A DNA stretch of 35,580 nt from Actinomycetota bacterium (lineage in GTDB: Bacteria; Actinomycetota; Thermoleophilia; Gaiellales; Gaiellaceae): positions 1-35,580 of the forward strand of contig VAYM01000142.1 of assembly GCA_005884945.1 (NCBI GenBank), given 5' to 3'. A program made the position numbers and the translations under genes. Positions within the stretch are counted from its first letter, which is position 1. Every line of letters begins with the position of its first letter. Below the pieces are notes generated by a model. That model worked only from the letters and a program-made list of their open reading frames with translations. It had not been told where the DNA came from and ran no database searches. Below, one piece after another: positions 8,923-16,964 of the stretch.

Positions 8923-8940
8923 GTGTGACGGCGGTTACAC
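8923..8940 (+). promoter_or_regulatory. Candidate Crp/Fnr-type operator
   Basis: GTGTGACGGCGGTTACAC contains TGTGA-N6-TTACA, one mismatch to TGTGA-N6-TCACA. Confidence 0.5.
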
Positions 8941-8960
8941 GACGAGCGTCGCCGCGGCGA

Positions 8961-8989
8961 ACGACACGCGCGCGCCGCGCTCCTACAGT
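8961..8989 (+). promoter_or_regulatory. Candidate sigma70-type promoter of the 9022 gene
   Basis: ACGACA, 17-nt spacer, TACAGT. Confidence 0.45.
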
Positions 8990-9021
8990 GGTCGCACGCG
9001 CAGTGCAAGGGAAGGAGCGAG

Positions 9022-9285
9022 ATGCGCCGGTTCGTCGAAAGCTCAACGGGATTCTTCGAAGAGCTCGATCGCCGTGCGAGCGCCGGGCTCGAGGTGTCAC
9101 TACTGTGGAGCCGGAGTGCGAGCAAGCTGGTCGTCTCCGTCGCCGACACGCTGACCGGCGAACGGTTCGAGCTCCCGGTCGCGCGTGAGGAAGCGCTCGA
9201 GGCGTTTCACCATCCGTTCGCGTACGCGGCGGATCACGGCATCTCGTGGGGCGTGTCCGGATGGAAGCTGGAGAGCCGCCGCTAG
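9022..9285 (+). CDS. Small hypothetical protein (87 aa)
   Basis: ATG preceded by AAGGGAAGGAGCGAG; start and stop delimited by promoter and convergent neighbour. Confidence 0.65.
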   Translation: MRRFVESSTGFFEELDRRASAGLEVSLLWSRSASKLVVSVADTLTGERFELPVAREEALEAFHHPFAYAADHGISWGVSGWKLESRR

Positions 9286-10221
9286 GGCGTCGTGTCGTAC
9301 TCGCCGATCGCCGAGACCATCGCGGTCGCCGCCTTGTACATCGGAACCGCGTCGAGGCCGCGCTCGATCTTGAAGAACTCGCGCGCCGCGGGCGGGAGCG
9401 AGGCGAACGCGTAGCCGGAGCCGCCGCCGAGGACGGTTCCGTCCGCATCCATGACGACGGTCGAGAGCTCCGCGTTGCGGAGGATGAGGCTGGTGCTGTC
9501 GTTCGACACCTCCCCGTCGACCTCGCCGACGTACTCCGGGCGGAACGTAGATCTCCACGACGACCTCCAGCCGAGAGATCGGAGGAACGCCGCCGAAGAA
9601 GCTGAGGTCGTCGCCGAGCGCGAAGTCCTTCCCCGCCGGGATGCCCGAGAGATTGTTCGTCGCGGAGCCGACGAGCCGGTTGTCGGGACCGACGAAGTTG
9701 ACCAGTGTGTAGACGTCGAGCGCGTCCTGGTTCGGCGACGTGTTGCGAAGGATCACACCCCAGCTGATGCTGCCGCCGCCGTACTGCTCCTGCCGGATCG
9801 AGTAGCCGTCCTTGACGACGACGATCCGCGCGGGGATCACGGAGCCGACGACGAGAACCGTGCGCGACGCGCCGCCCGCGCGACCGCACGAGACGTTGAC
9901 GCGCGCGCGGCCCGGCTCGACGCCTCCGGAGATACGGAACTTCCACTTCGCCTGTCCGTTCGACACGCCGATCGGGCCGAGTTTCGGCTGGTACTGCCCG
10001 TCGGCGTAGCGCACGGCAAGCTGGCAAACAACCCCTGACGGACGGACGGAGACCCCCACGGTGATGAGGTCACGCTGCACCCAGCGCCGCGCAAGCGCCG
10101 TGAACTTCAGGCTCGTCGCGTGCGTCGGACTGAGCGTGCGCGCGCCTGCCGAGCCGACCGGGACGAGGAGGACAAGTCCGAGGGCGGCTGCGGCAAGGCG
10201 GCGCGAGCGGCGGTGACTCAC
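9282..10221 (-). pseudogene. Secreted protein of unknown function, split by an apparent +1 frameshift
   Basis: N-terminal part VSHRRSRRLAAAALGLVLLVPVGSAGA...EVVVEIYVPP in one frame, C-terminal part EYVGEVDGEVSNDSTSLILRNAELSTVVMDADGTVLGGGSGYAFASLPP in another; removing one G from 9538-9540 joins them. Confidence 0.75.
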
Positions 10222-10271
10222 GTGGTCCGTGTCGGCGGCATGCGCGCGCCCCTCGTCCCTCGAACGAGTGA

Positions 10272-10838
10272 TCAGACGAGCGAGGCCAGAGCGGAAGGAA
10301 GCTCTTGCAAGGCGCCGATCACGACGTCTGCGTCCCTCAGGCGATCCCTGTCGTACGCGCCCGTCGTCAATGCCACACAGCGGGCGCCTGCCTCGTGAGC
10401 GGACGAGACGTCGAGCGGCGTGTCGCCGACGGCGACCGTGCGCTCGGCGGGCCAACCCCCTGCGCGTTCGCGCGCGAGCTCGAAGAGCGCAACTCGATCC
10501 TCGCGCTCGCACCCGAACGCACCCTCACCCTTCGGAAACAGGTCGGCCAGGCCGAGGCGGCGCAGGCGCGCTCGGGCGACTGCTTCCGGATTGCCGGTCA
10601 GCAGCGCGCGATGGGCCACGCGCCGGAGCGTTGCCGCTGCACCGTCGGGCATCTGCCAGTGGCTGGTATCCGCGTCGCGCAAGAGCTCGACGTAGCGATC
10701 GGGGAACAGCGCGCACCAGCGATCGAGCCCCGCGTCGATCTCCTCGTCGCTGAAACCGGCACCGCGAAGCGCGCGCCGCGTATGTGCGGTCGCCGTGTCA
10801 CCCGGCACGTCGGGACCGTCCGGCGCCGATCCCCACAC
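10272..10838 (-). pseudogene. HAD-superfamily hydrolase lacking its N-terminal DxDGT segment
   Basis: RRALRGAGFSDEEIDAGLDRWCALFPDRYVELL...ALLTGNPEAVARARLRRLGLADLF...RTVAVGDTPLDVSSAHEAGARCVALTTGAYDRDRL; no DxDGT motif upstream. Confidence 0.7.
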
Positions 10839-11566
10839 TGCGAGAAGCGCGTCGCGGTTCGACTCGCATCGAGCGCGTGGCGCAATGACGCAACATAGTT
10901 GCGGAGCGCGTCCGGTCCGTCCTCTGCGACCTGGACTGCGCGGGAGCCGACGACGATCCCGTCAGCGAGCGCGGCAGCGGCGCGCGCGTGGTCCGGCGTG
11001 GAGATCCCGAAGCCGGCGTAGAGCGGGACGCCGTCGCCGAACCGGCGTGCACGTTCGACGAGGCCGGCGAGCGCGGGGGAGACGTCGTCGCGTGCGCCCG
11101 TCGTGCCGGTCAGCGTCACGAGGTAGAGCCACCCGTCGGTCTGCTCGGCGGCAAGCCGGATGCGCTCGTCGGTCGACGTCGGCGCGACGAGCTGTACGCG
11201 TCGCAGCTCGGGTTGCTCCCCTGCGGGGAGGTCGGCGACGATCAGCGAGGTCGCGCCGGCGGTGCGCGCGTCGCTCGCGAACCGGTCCCAGCCGTATGCC
11301 TCGAGCAGCGACGCGTACGTCATCGGGACGAGCGGCGTCTCGGGCGCCAGCGCACGCGTCCGTGCGAGGCAGTCGAGACACGCGCGCGTGCGCATCCCGG
11401 CCGCGAGCGCGCGTTCGGCCGCGCGGCGAATCACGGGACCGTCAGCGAGCGGATCGCTGAACGGGAAGCCGAGCTCGACGATGTTCGCGCCGCCGTCCAC
11501 GGCCGCGCGTGCGAGCTCGGGCGTGTCGGCGCCGGCCATCAGGTAGATCACGAGCGCCTTTGTCAC
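10598..11566 (-). CDS. trpA: Tryptophan synthase alpha chain; genuine homology ends near 10865, where the frame runs on into the HAD gene
   Basis: GTG start at 11566; YLMAGADTPELARAAVDGGANIVELGFPFSDPLADGPVIRRAAERAL, PLYAGFGISTPDHARAAAALADGIVVGSRAVQ. Confidence 0.9.
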   Translation of the reverse strand: MTKALVIYLMAGADTPELARAAVDGGANIVELGFPFSDPLADGPVIRRAAERALAAGMRTRACLDCLARTRALAPETPLVPMTYASLLEAYGWDRFASDARTAGATSLIVADLPAGEQPELRRVQLVAPTSTDERIRLAAEQTDGWLYLVTLTGTTGARDDVSPALAGLVERARRFGDGVPLYAGFGISTPDHARAAAALADGIVVGSRAVQVAEDGPDALRNYVASLRHALDASRTATRFSQCGDRRRTVPTCRVTRRPHIRGARFAVPVSATRRSTRGSIAGARCSPIATSSSCATRIPATGRCPTVQRQRSGAWPIARC

Positions 11567-11571
11567 CGGTG

Positions 11572-12696
11572 TCAGCCGGCGCGATGCGCCAGGACTTCCT
11601 CGAGGTCTTTGTCGCCCCGTCCGCTCAGGCACACGAGGACGAGCTCCTCCTCGAGGTCGCGCGCGCGGGCCAGCGCATGCGCAGGCTCCAGCGCCGGGAT
11701 GATCCCCTCGCAGCGCGTGAGGTCGCGAAACGCGGCGAGCGCCTCCCCGTCCGTGGCGCGCACGTACTCCGCGCGGCCCGTGTCACGCAGGAACGCGTGC
11801 TCGGGGCCGACGCCGGGATAGTCGAGACCAGCCGAGATGGAGTGTGCGTCGACGATCTGGCCGTCGTCGTCCGCGAGGACGGACGAACGCGCGCCGTGCA
11901 GGACACCGGCGTGCCCGGTCCCGAGCGAGGCTGCCCCCGCCGCTTCGACGCCGACGAGACGGACATCGGTGTCGTCGACGAAGCCGGCGAACATGCCGAT
12001 CGCGTTCGACCCGCCGCCGACGCAGGCGACGACGACCCCGGGCAGGCGACCCTCCGCGTCGAGGAACTGCGACCGCGCTTCGCTCCCGATCACCGATTGC
12101 AGCTCGCGCACGATCTCCGGATACGGCGCCGGCCCGACGCACGAGCCGATCAGGTAGTGCGTCGTCTCCACGTTCGTGATCCAGTCGCGGATCGCCTCGC
12201 TCGTCGCCTCCTTCAAGGTCCGCGTGCCGAACTCGACCGGCCGAACCTCGGCGCCGAGGAGCTCCATGCGCTCGACGTTCGGACGCTGCCGGCGCATGTC
12301 TTCCTCGCCCATGTAGACCACGCACTCGTACCCGAAGCGCGCGCACACGGTCGCAGCGGCGACACCGTGCTGTCCCGCGCCGGTCTCGGCGACGATCCGC
12401 CGCTTGCCGAGCCTGCGAGCGAGCACCGCCTGGCCGAGCGCGTTGTTGAGCTTGTGCGCGCCGGTGTGCAGGAGGTCCTCGCGCTTCAAGTACAGCCGTC
12501 TGCCCGGGGCGAAGCGGTCGGCTCGCGTCAGGGGCGTCGGCCGCCCCGCGAACGTGCGGCCGAGCTCGTCGAGCTCGGAACGAAAGTCCGGGTCCGCCCG
12601 CGCCTCGCGCCAACCAGCCTCGAGCTCGTCGAGCGCCGGGACGAGCGTCTCCGGGACGTAGCGCCCGCCGTACGTGCCGTAGAGGCCGGTCGTCAT
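11572..12696 (-). CDS. trpB: Tryptophan synthase beta chain
   Basis: [89 protein letters not shown]. Confidence 0.96.
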   Translation of the reverse strand: MTTGLYGTYGGRYVPETLVPALDELEAGWREARADPDFRSELDELGRTFAGRPTPLTRADRFAPGRRLYLKREDLLHTGAHKLNNALGQAVLARRLGKRRIVAETGAGQHGVAAATVCARFGYECVVYMGEEDMRRQRPNVERMELLGAEVRPVEFGTRTLKEATSEAIRDWITNVETTHYLIGSCVGPAPYPEIVRELQSVIGSEARSQFLDAEGRLPGVVVACVGGGSNAIGMFAGFVDDTDVRLVGVEAAGAASLGTGHAGVLHGARSSVLADDDGQIVDAHSISAGLDYPGVGPEHAFLRDTGRAEYVRATDGEALAAFRDLTRCEGIIPALEPAHALARARDLEEELVLVCLSGRGDKDLEEVLAHRAG

Positions 12697-13853
12697 CGTG
12701 CCGCCGCCACGAACGCGCGCACCTTCTCGTGATCCTTGATCCCAGGCTCGGTCTCCAGACGTGACGCGGCGTCGACCGCCCACGGCCGCGCTGCGCGGAT
12801 CGCCTCACGGACGTTGTCGGGACCGAGCCGCCCCGCCAGCATCACGCGGCCTTCCGTCGCGACCGCGCGCTGGAGGTGCAGCGGATCCTGCTCGTCCCAC
12901 GGCAGGTCGATCACCGTCACGACCGGCTCGCCGTCGCGCAACAGCACGGCTTCGCGCCCCCGGACGCGCCCCTCCTCGCGCTCGTAGAGCTGCGCGAGAT
13001 CGGCTTTCGTGTCTTTGACCTCGCCGACGAAGACGGCAACGCTGAGCCGGTCGTCCGGCACGTCGAGCACGTCGGGAGCGCGGCGCGGGCTCGCCTCGGC
13101 GAGGATGAACCCGAGCATGTCGGCGCCGGCCTCGACCGCGACGTCGACGTCCTGCTGTCGCGTGAGCCCGCACACCTTGACGAGCGGCCGCGACAGGAGC
13201 TCGGCGAGCTTCGCCGCGGGGTCCTCGGCCCGCATGAGCGCGGAACCGACGAGGATCGCGTTCGCTCCGGCGAGCTCAGCCTCGGCACCTTGCGCGCGCG
13301 TGTGAATGCCGCTTTCGGCGACGACGACCGCCTCGTGTCGCCCCATCCGCCCGACGAGGTCGAGCTGCGCGCGCCGGTCGACCTCGAACGTCGACAGGTC
13401 GCGTGCGTTCACGCCGATGACGCCGGCTTCGAGCGCCACGGCTCGATGAAGCTCGTCCGCGTCGTGCGTCTCGACGAGCGAATCGAGACCGAGCTCGCGG
13501 GCGTACGAGAGCATGGCGCGCGCCCGCGTGTCGTCGAGGTCGCGGAGCAGAAGCAGGACCGCGTCCGCGCCTGCGACCCTCGCCTGCAGGATCTGCAACT
13601 CCTCGCGGAAGAACCCCTTCGCGAGCAGCGGCACGGTCGTCGCCGCGCGCGCCGCTCGAAGATCGTCGAGCGAGCCGCCGAAACGCTCGTCGACGAGCAC
13701 CGAGACGGCCGACGCTCCTGCGCTCGAGAACTGCGCGGCCAGCTTCGCGGGATCGGCGTCCGGGCGCAGATCTCCCGCGGAGGGAGAGCGTCGCTTCACC
13801 TCGGCCACGGCGCTCAGGCCTGGTCCCGCCAGCGCGTCCCGGAAGCGGCCCAC
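12693..13853 (-). CDS. trpCF: Bifunctional indole-3-glycerol phosphate synthase / phosphoribosylanthranilate isomerase (TrpC-TrpF fusion)
   Basis: Trp[35 protein letters not shown]; Trp[63 protein letters not shown]. Confidence 0.92.
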   Translation of the reverse strand: MGRFRDALAGPGLSAVAEVKRRSPSAGDLRPDADPAKLAAQFSSAGASAVSVLVDERFGGSLDDLRAARAATTVPLLAKGFFREELQILQARVAGADAVLLLLRDLDDTRARAMLSYARELGLDSLVETHDADELHRAVALEAGVIGVNARDLSTFEVDRRAQLDLVGRMGRHEAVVVAESGIHTRAQGAEAELAGANAILVGSALMRAEDPAAKLAELLSRPLVKVCGLTRQQDVDVAVEAGADMLGFILAEASPRRAPDVLDVPDDRLSVAVFVGEVKDTKADLAQLYEREEGRVRGREAVLLRDGEPVVTVIDLPWDEQDPLHLQRAVATEGRVMLAGRLGPDNVREAIRAARPWAVDAASRLETEPGIKDHEKVRAFVAAAR

Positions 13854-14878
13854 TAGGCCCGCACCTCCGCGCCCGAGAACACGATCAGCTCCTCGAGGCG
13901 TGACGCCGCGGCACCGGAGTCGACCGTTTCGCGCGCGACCTCGAGCCCTTCGCGCAGGTCGGCTGCGTGTCCGCCGGCCGCGATCGCGCCCGCTGCGTTC
14001 AGGAGGATTGCGCTGCGGCGCCCGCCGTCCGCGCCTGCGAAGACGTCGCGGATCGCCTGCGCGTTCTCCTCCGGCGTGCCGCCGCGAAGCTCGTCGACAG
14101 GCGCATGTGGAATCCCGAGCTCGCCCTCGGGATCGAGCTGCCGCTCCCGCACGTCGCCGTCGACTACCTCGCAGACGAGATTCAGGCCCGCGGGAGACAG
14201 TTCGTCGATCCCACCCGCGCCGTGTACGACAAACGCGCGACGCGCGCCAAGCCGCGCGAGCACCTCCGCGATCGTCCGGACGAGCTCCGGCGAGTAGACG
14301 CCGACGACCTGCGCGCGTGCCCCTGCGGGATTCGTCAGCGGCCCGAGGACGTTGAAGACGGTTCGGGTCGCAAGCTCGCGTCGCACCGATGCCGCGTGAC
14401 GCATCGCCGGGTGGTGGGTCGGCGCAAAGAGGAATCCGAAGCCGAGCTCGTCGATCGACCGCGCGATGCGATCGGGCTCCTGCTCGAGCGTGAAGCCGAG
14501 CGCCTCGAGCACGTCGGCCGAGCCGGACGCGGACGACACAGCGCGGTTCCCGTGCTTCGCGACCGCAGCGCCTGCGGCCGCCGCGACGAGCGCCGCCGCA
14601 GTCGAGATGTTGATCGTGCGCGCGCCGTCGCCACCCGTGCCGGCGGTGTCGACGAGATCCGAGCGCCGCGGACGCACGGCGCGGACGTGGTCGCGCATCG
14701 CCTCCGCGCAGCCGGCGATCTCATCCGCGGTCTCGCCCTTCACGCGGAGCGCGATCAGAAAGCCGCCGATCTGCGCAGGCGTCGTCTCGCCGCGCATGAT
14801 CGCGCCCATCACGTCGCGCGCGTCCTCGCGGGTCAGGTCGTGCCCGTCGAGCAACCGTTGCAACGCCTTCTGGATCAC
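13853..14878 (-). CDS. trpD: Anthranilate phosphoribosyltransferase
   Basis: DTAGTGGDGARTINISTAAALVAAAAGAAVAKHGNRAVSSASGSADVLEALGF, FNVLGPLTNPA. Confidence 0.96.
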   Translation of the reverse strand: MIQKALQRLLDGHDLTREDARDVMGAIMRGETTPAQIGGFLIALRVKGETADEIAGCAEAMRDHVRAVRPRRSDLVDTAGTGGDGARTINISTAAALVAAAAGAAVAKHGNRAVSSASGSADVLEALGFTLEQEPDRIARSIDELGFGFLFAPTHHPAMRHAASVRRELATRTVFNVLGPLTNPAGARAQVVGVYSPELVRTIAEVLARLGARRAFVVHGAGGIDELSPAGLNLVCEVVDGDVRERQLDPEGELGIPHAPVDELRGGTPEENAQAIRDVFAGADGGRRSAILLNAAGAIAAGGHAADLREGLEVARETVDSGAAASRLEELIVFSGAEVRA

Positions 14879-15435
14879 CTGCGCTCCAGGAAGTTTCGCG
14901 CGATCTCGCGGCCGAGTGGCGTGAGGACGGATTCCGGGTGGAACTGCACGCCGTCAACCGGCAGCTCGCGGTGCCGGACGGCCATCACCTCGCCGTCGTC
15001 CGCCCGTGCCGAGACTTCGAGCTCGGCGGGCACCTCCCTCGCGGCGAGCGAGTGATAGCGGCCGACCTCGAGGTCGGCCGGCAGGCCGGCGAAGAGCCCG
15101 CGCCCGTCGTGCCGGACGCTGCATGCCTTGCCGTGGACGAGCTCGCGCGCCGGCCCGACCGCTCCGCCGAAGACCTCGACGATCGCCTGATGTCCGAGGC
15201 ACACCCCGAGCGTCGGCGTCGTGGACGCGAGTCGCTCCACGATCGCCTTCGTCGCGCCCGCGTCGCGCGGGAGGCCGGGACCGGGGGAGACGACGAGCTG
15301 AGCAGGTGCGAGTCGCTCCGCCTCCTCGGCGTCGATCCCGTCGTTGCGGCGGACGACGACCTCTGCGCCCAGCTCGCCGAAGAGGTGCGCGAGGTTGTAC
15401 GTGAACGAGTCGTAGTTGTCGATGAGGAGGATCAT
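14875..15435 (-). CDS. trpG: Anthranilate synthase component II (glutamine amidotransferase)
   Basis: MILLIDNYDSFTYNLAHLFGELGAEV, SPGPGLPRDAG, GVCLGHQAIVEVFGG, VQFHPESVLT. Confidence 0.95.
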   Translation of the reverse strand: MILLIDNYDSFTYNLAHLFGELGAEVVVRRNDGIDAEEAERLAPAQLVVSPGPGLPRDAGATKAIVERLASTTPTLGVCLGHQAIVEVFGGAVGPARELVHGKACSVRHDGRGLFAGLPADLEVGRYHSLAAREVPAELEVSARADDGEVMAVRHRELPVDGVQFHPESVLTPLGREIARNFLERR

Positions 15436-16763
15436 CGTCCTTCCTTCTCCGCGAGCTCGATCGCCGCTTCCACCGCCGCGAGCTTGCGCAGGCACTCCTC
15501 GTGCTCGGCGGCGGGATCGGAGTCGGCGACGATGCCCGCGCCCGCCTGGAGATGCGCGACGCCGTCGACGAGCACGATCGTCCTGATCGCGATGCACGTG
15601 TCGAGACTTCCTTGTGGCGGGTCGGTTGATGGTTCGAACGTGTCGGCCGGTCGGTTCAGACGGACGCGCGGATGAACCGCGCGCCCTGAGGGCGGTGCCG
15701 CGAGCGGCGCCGCGGGGATCGCGTAGCCGACGGCACCCGCATATGGCCCGCGCCGCCGCCCTTCGAGCTCCGAGATGATCTGCATCGCTCGCACCTTCGG
15801 CGCGCCGGACACCGTCCCCGCGGGGAAGCACGCGCGCAGCAGGTCGAAATGCGCGACCCCGTCGCGGAGCTCGCCGTCGACCTGCGAGACGAGGTGCGTC
15901 ACGTGCGAGTAGCGCTCCGGCTCGCGGAACCGCTCGACGCGCACCGTTCCCGGCAGGCAGACGCGCGAGAGATCGTTGCGACCGAGATCGACGAGCATCA
16001 CGTGCTCGGCTCGGTCCTTGTCCGACGTGAGCAGACGTTCCGCATCCCCGTCGCCTCGCTCCGTCGTCCCCGCGATCGGATTGAGGCTCGCGCGGCGACC
16101 GTCCGCTTTGACGAGCGTTTCCGGGGACGATCCGACCAGCGCGATCCCGTCGAGCTCGAGCAGGAAGAGGTAGGGCGACGGGTTCACGCGACGCAGTGCG
16201 CGGTAGAGCTCGAGCGCGGAGGCCGGCGTCGGCCGTTCCGCGCGCTGCGAGACGACGATCTGGAACGCGTCACCCGCGCGGATGTGCTCCTGCGCGCGCC
16301 GGACGTTCTGCTCGTACGTCTCGCGGTCCGGAAACCGCTGCGTCCCGGCGGCTGCTCCGCTGCCGCGCGGGATCGGCGGCTCCGGCGACTCGAGCGCGCG
16401 CGCGACGTCGGCGGGATCGCCGCACACGACCTCCGCGGTGCCGAGCGCGTGGTCGAAGCGCACGAGCGTGTCGGCGACGAGGAACCGGCTCTCCGGCAGC
16501 CCAGATCCATCGGCGGGGAGCTGAACCGTCGGCTCGAGCGTCGCCGCGTAGTCGTACGCGAGGTAGCCCACGACGGGTGCGCCGCACGCTTCCGCTTCGT
16601 CGAACGAGCAGAGGCGCGTCCCGCACCCGACGAACGAGTGTCGTCCGAGCCGCCCGCGCTCCACCGACTCGAGCAGGAACGCGGCGCGCGCCATCGAGCG
16701 AAGCCGGAGGTACGCCCCGAGCGGAGTGATGAGGTCGGTCGCGATGTCTCTCGTTGCGTGCAT
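15432..16763 (-). CDS. trpE: Anthranilate synthase component I carrying an in-frame insertion
   Basis: NPSPYLFLLELDGIALVGSSPETLVK, NPIAGTTERG, LVDLGRNDLSRV, ACFPAGTVSGAPKVRAMQIISELEGRRRGPYAGAVGY, DTCIAIRTI, QAGAGIVADSDP. Confidence 0.94.
   Translation of the reverse strand: MHATRDIATDLITPLGAYLRLRSMARAAFLLESVERGRLGRHSFVGCGTRLCSFDEAEACGAPVVGYLAYDYAATLEPTVQLPADGSGLPESRFLVADTLVRFDHALGTAEVVCGDPADVARALESPEPPIPRGSGAAAGTQRFPDRETYEQNVRRAQEHIRAGDAFQIVVSQRAERPTPASALELYRALRRVNPSPYLFLLELDGIALVGSSPETLVKADGRRASLNPIAGTTERGDGDAERLLTSDKDRAEHVMLVDLGRNDLSRVCLPGTVRVERFREPERYSHVTHLVSQVDGELRDGVAHFDLLRACFPAGTVSGAPKVRAMQIISELEGRRRGPYAGAVGYAIPAAPLAAPPSGRAVHPRVRLNRPADTFEPSTDPPQGSLDTCIAIRTIVLVDGVAHLQAGAGIVADSDPAAEHEECLRKLAAVEAAIELAEKEGR
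15606..15722 (-). other. 39-codon in-frame, hairpin-rich insert inside trpE
   Basis: Encodes AIPAAPLAAPPSGRAVHPRVRLNRPADTFEPSTDPPQGS between GAVGY and LDTCIAIRT, a junction normally spanned by about 6 residues; three adjacent short hairpins at 15665-15683, 15682-15694 and 15697-15708. Confidence 0.7.
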
Positions 16764-16767
16764 GGTC

Positions 16768-16795
16768 AGACGAAACGACCTCCAGTCGGAGGTCG
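16768..16795 (-). terminator. trp attenuator hairpin
   Basis: Minus strand CGACCTCC-gact-GGAGGTCG followed by TTTCGTCT, between trpL and trpE. Confidence 0.8.
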
Positions 16796-16824
16796 GGACG
16801 AGCGGAGCGGGCTGTGCGCCAGAG

Positions 16825-16893
16825 TCAGTCCCGGCGCAGGCTCCCGCCCCGCTCGCAGCGCCAGGACCACCAGGTGCGAGTGGCGGGAGTCAT
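16825..16893 (-). CDS. trpL: trp operon leader peptide MTPATRTWWSWRCERGGSLRRD
   Basis: 22-codon ORF with Trp codons 8, 9 and 11, between a good promoter and an attenuator hairpin upstream of trpE. Confidence 0.82.
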   Translation of the reverse strand: MTPATRTWWSWRCERGGSLRRD

Positions 16894-16901
16894 CGGCCCT
16901 C

Positions 16902-16930
16902 AGGGTAGGCGCAGCGCCGGGCGAGGTCAA
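16902..16930 (-). promoter_or_regulatory. trp operon promoter
   Basis: TTGACC, 17-nt spacer, TACCCT; -10 ends 8 nt before the trpL ATG. Confidence 0.75.
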
Positions 16931-16964
16931 ACCGAGCACGGAGGGCCGTTGGTACGCTCGAATC

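Noticed and set aside
13967-15055. 362-aa plus-strand ORF opposite trpD/trpG
   Set aside because: Shadow ORF; trpD and trpG on the minus strand have strong family motifs.
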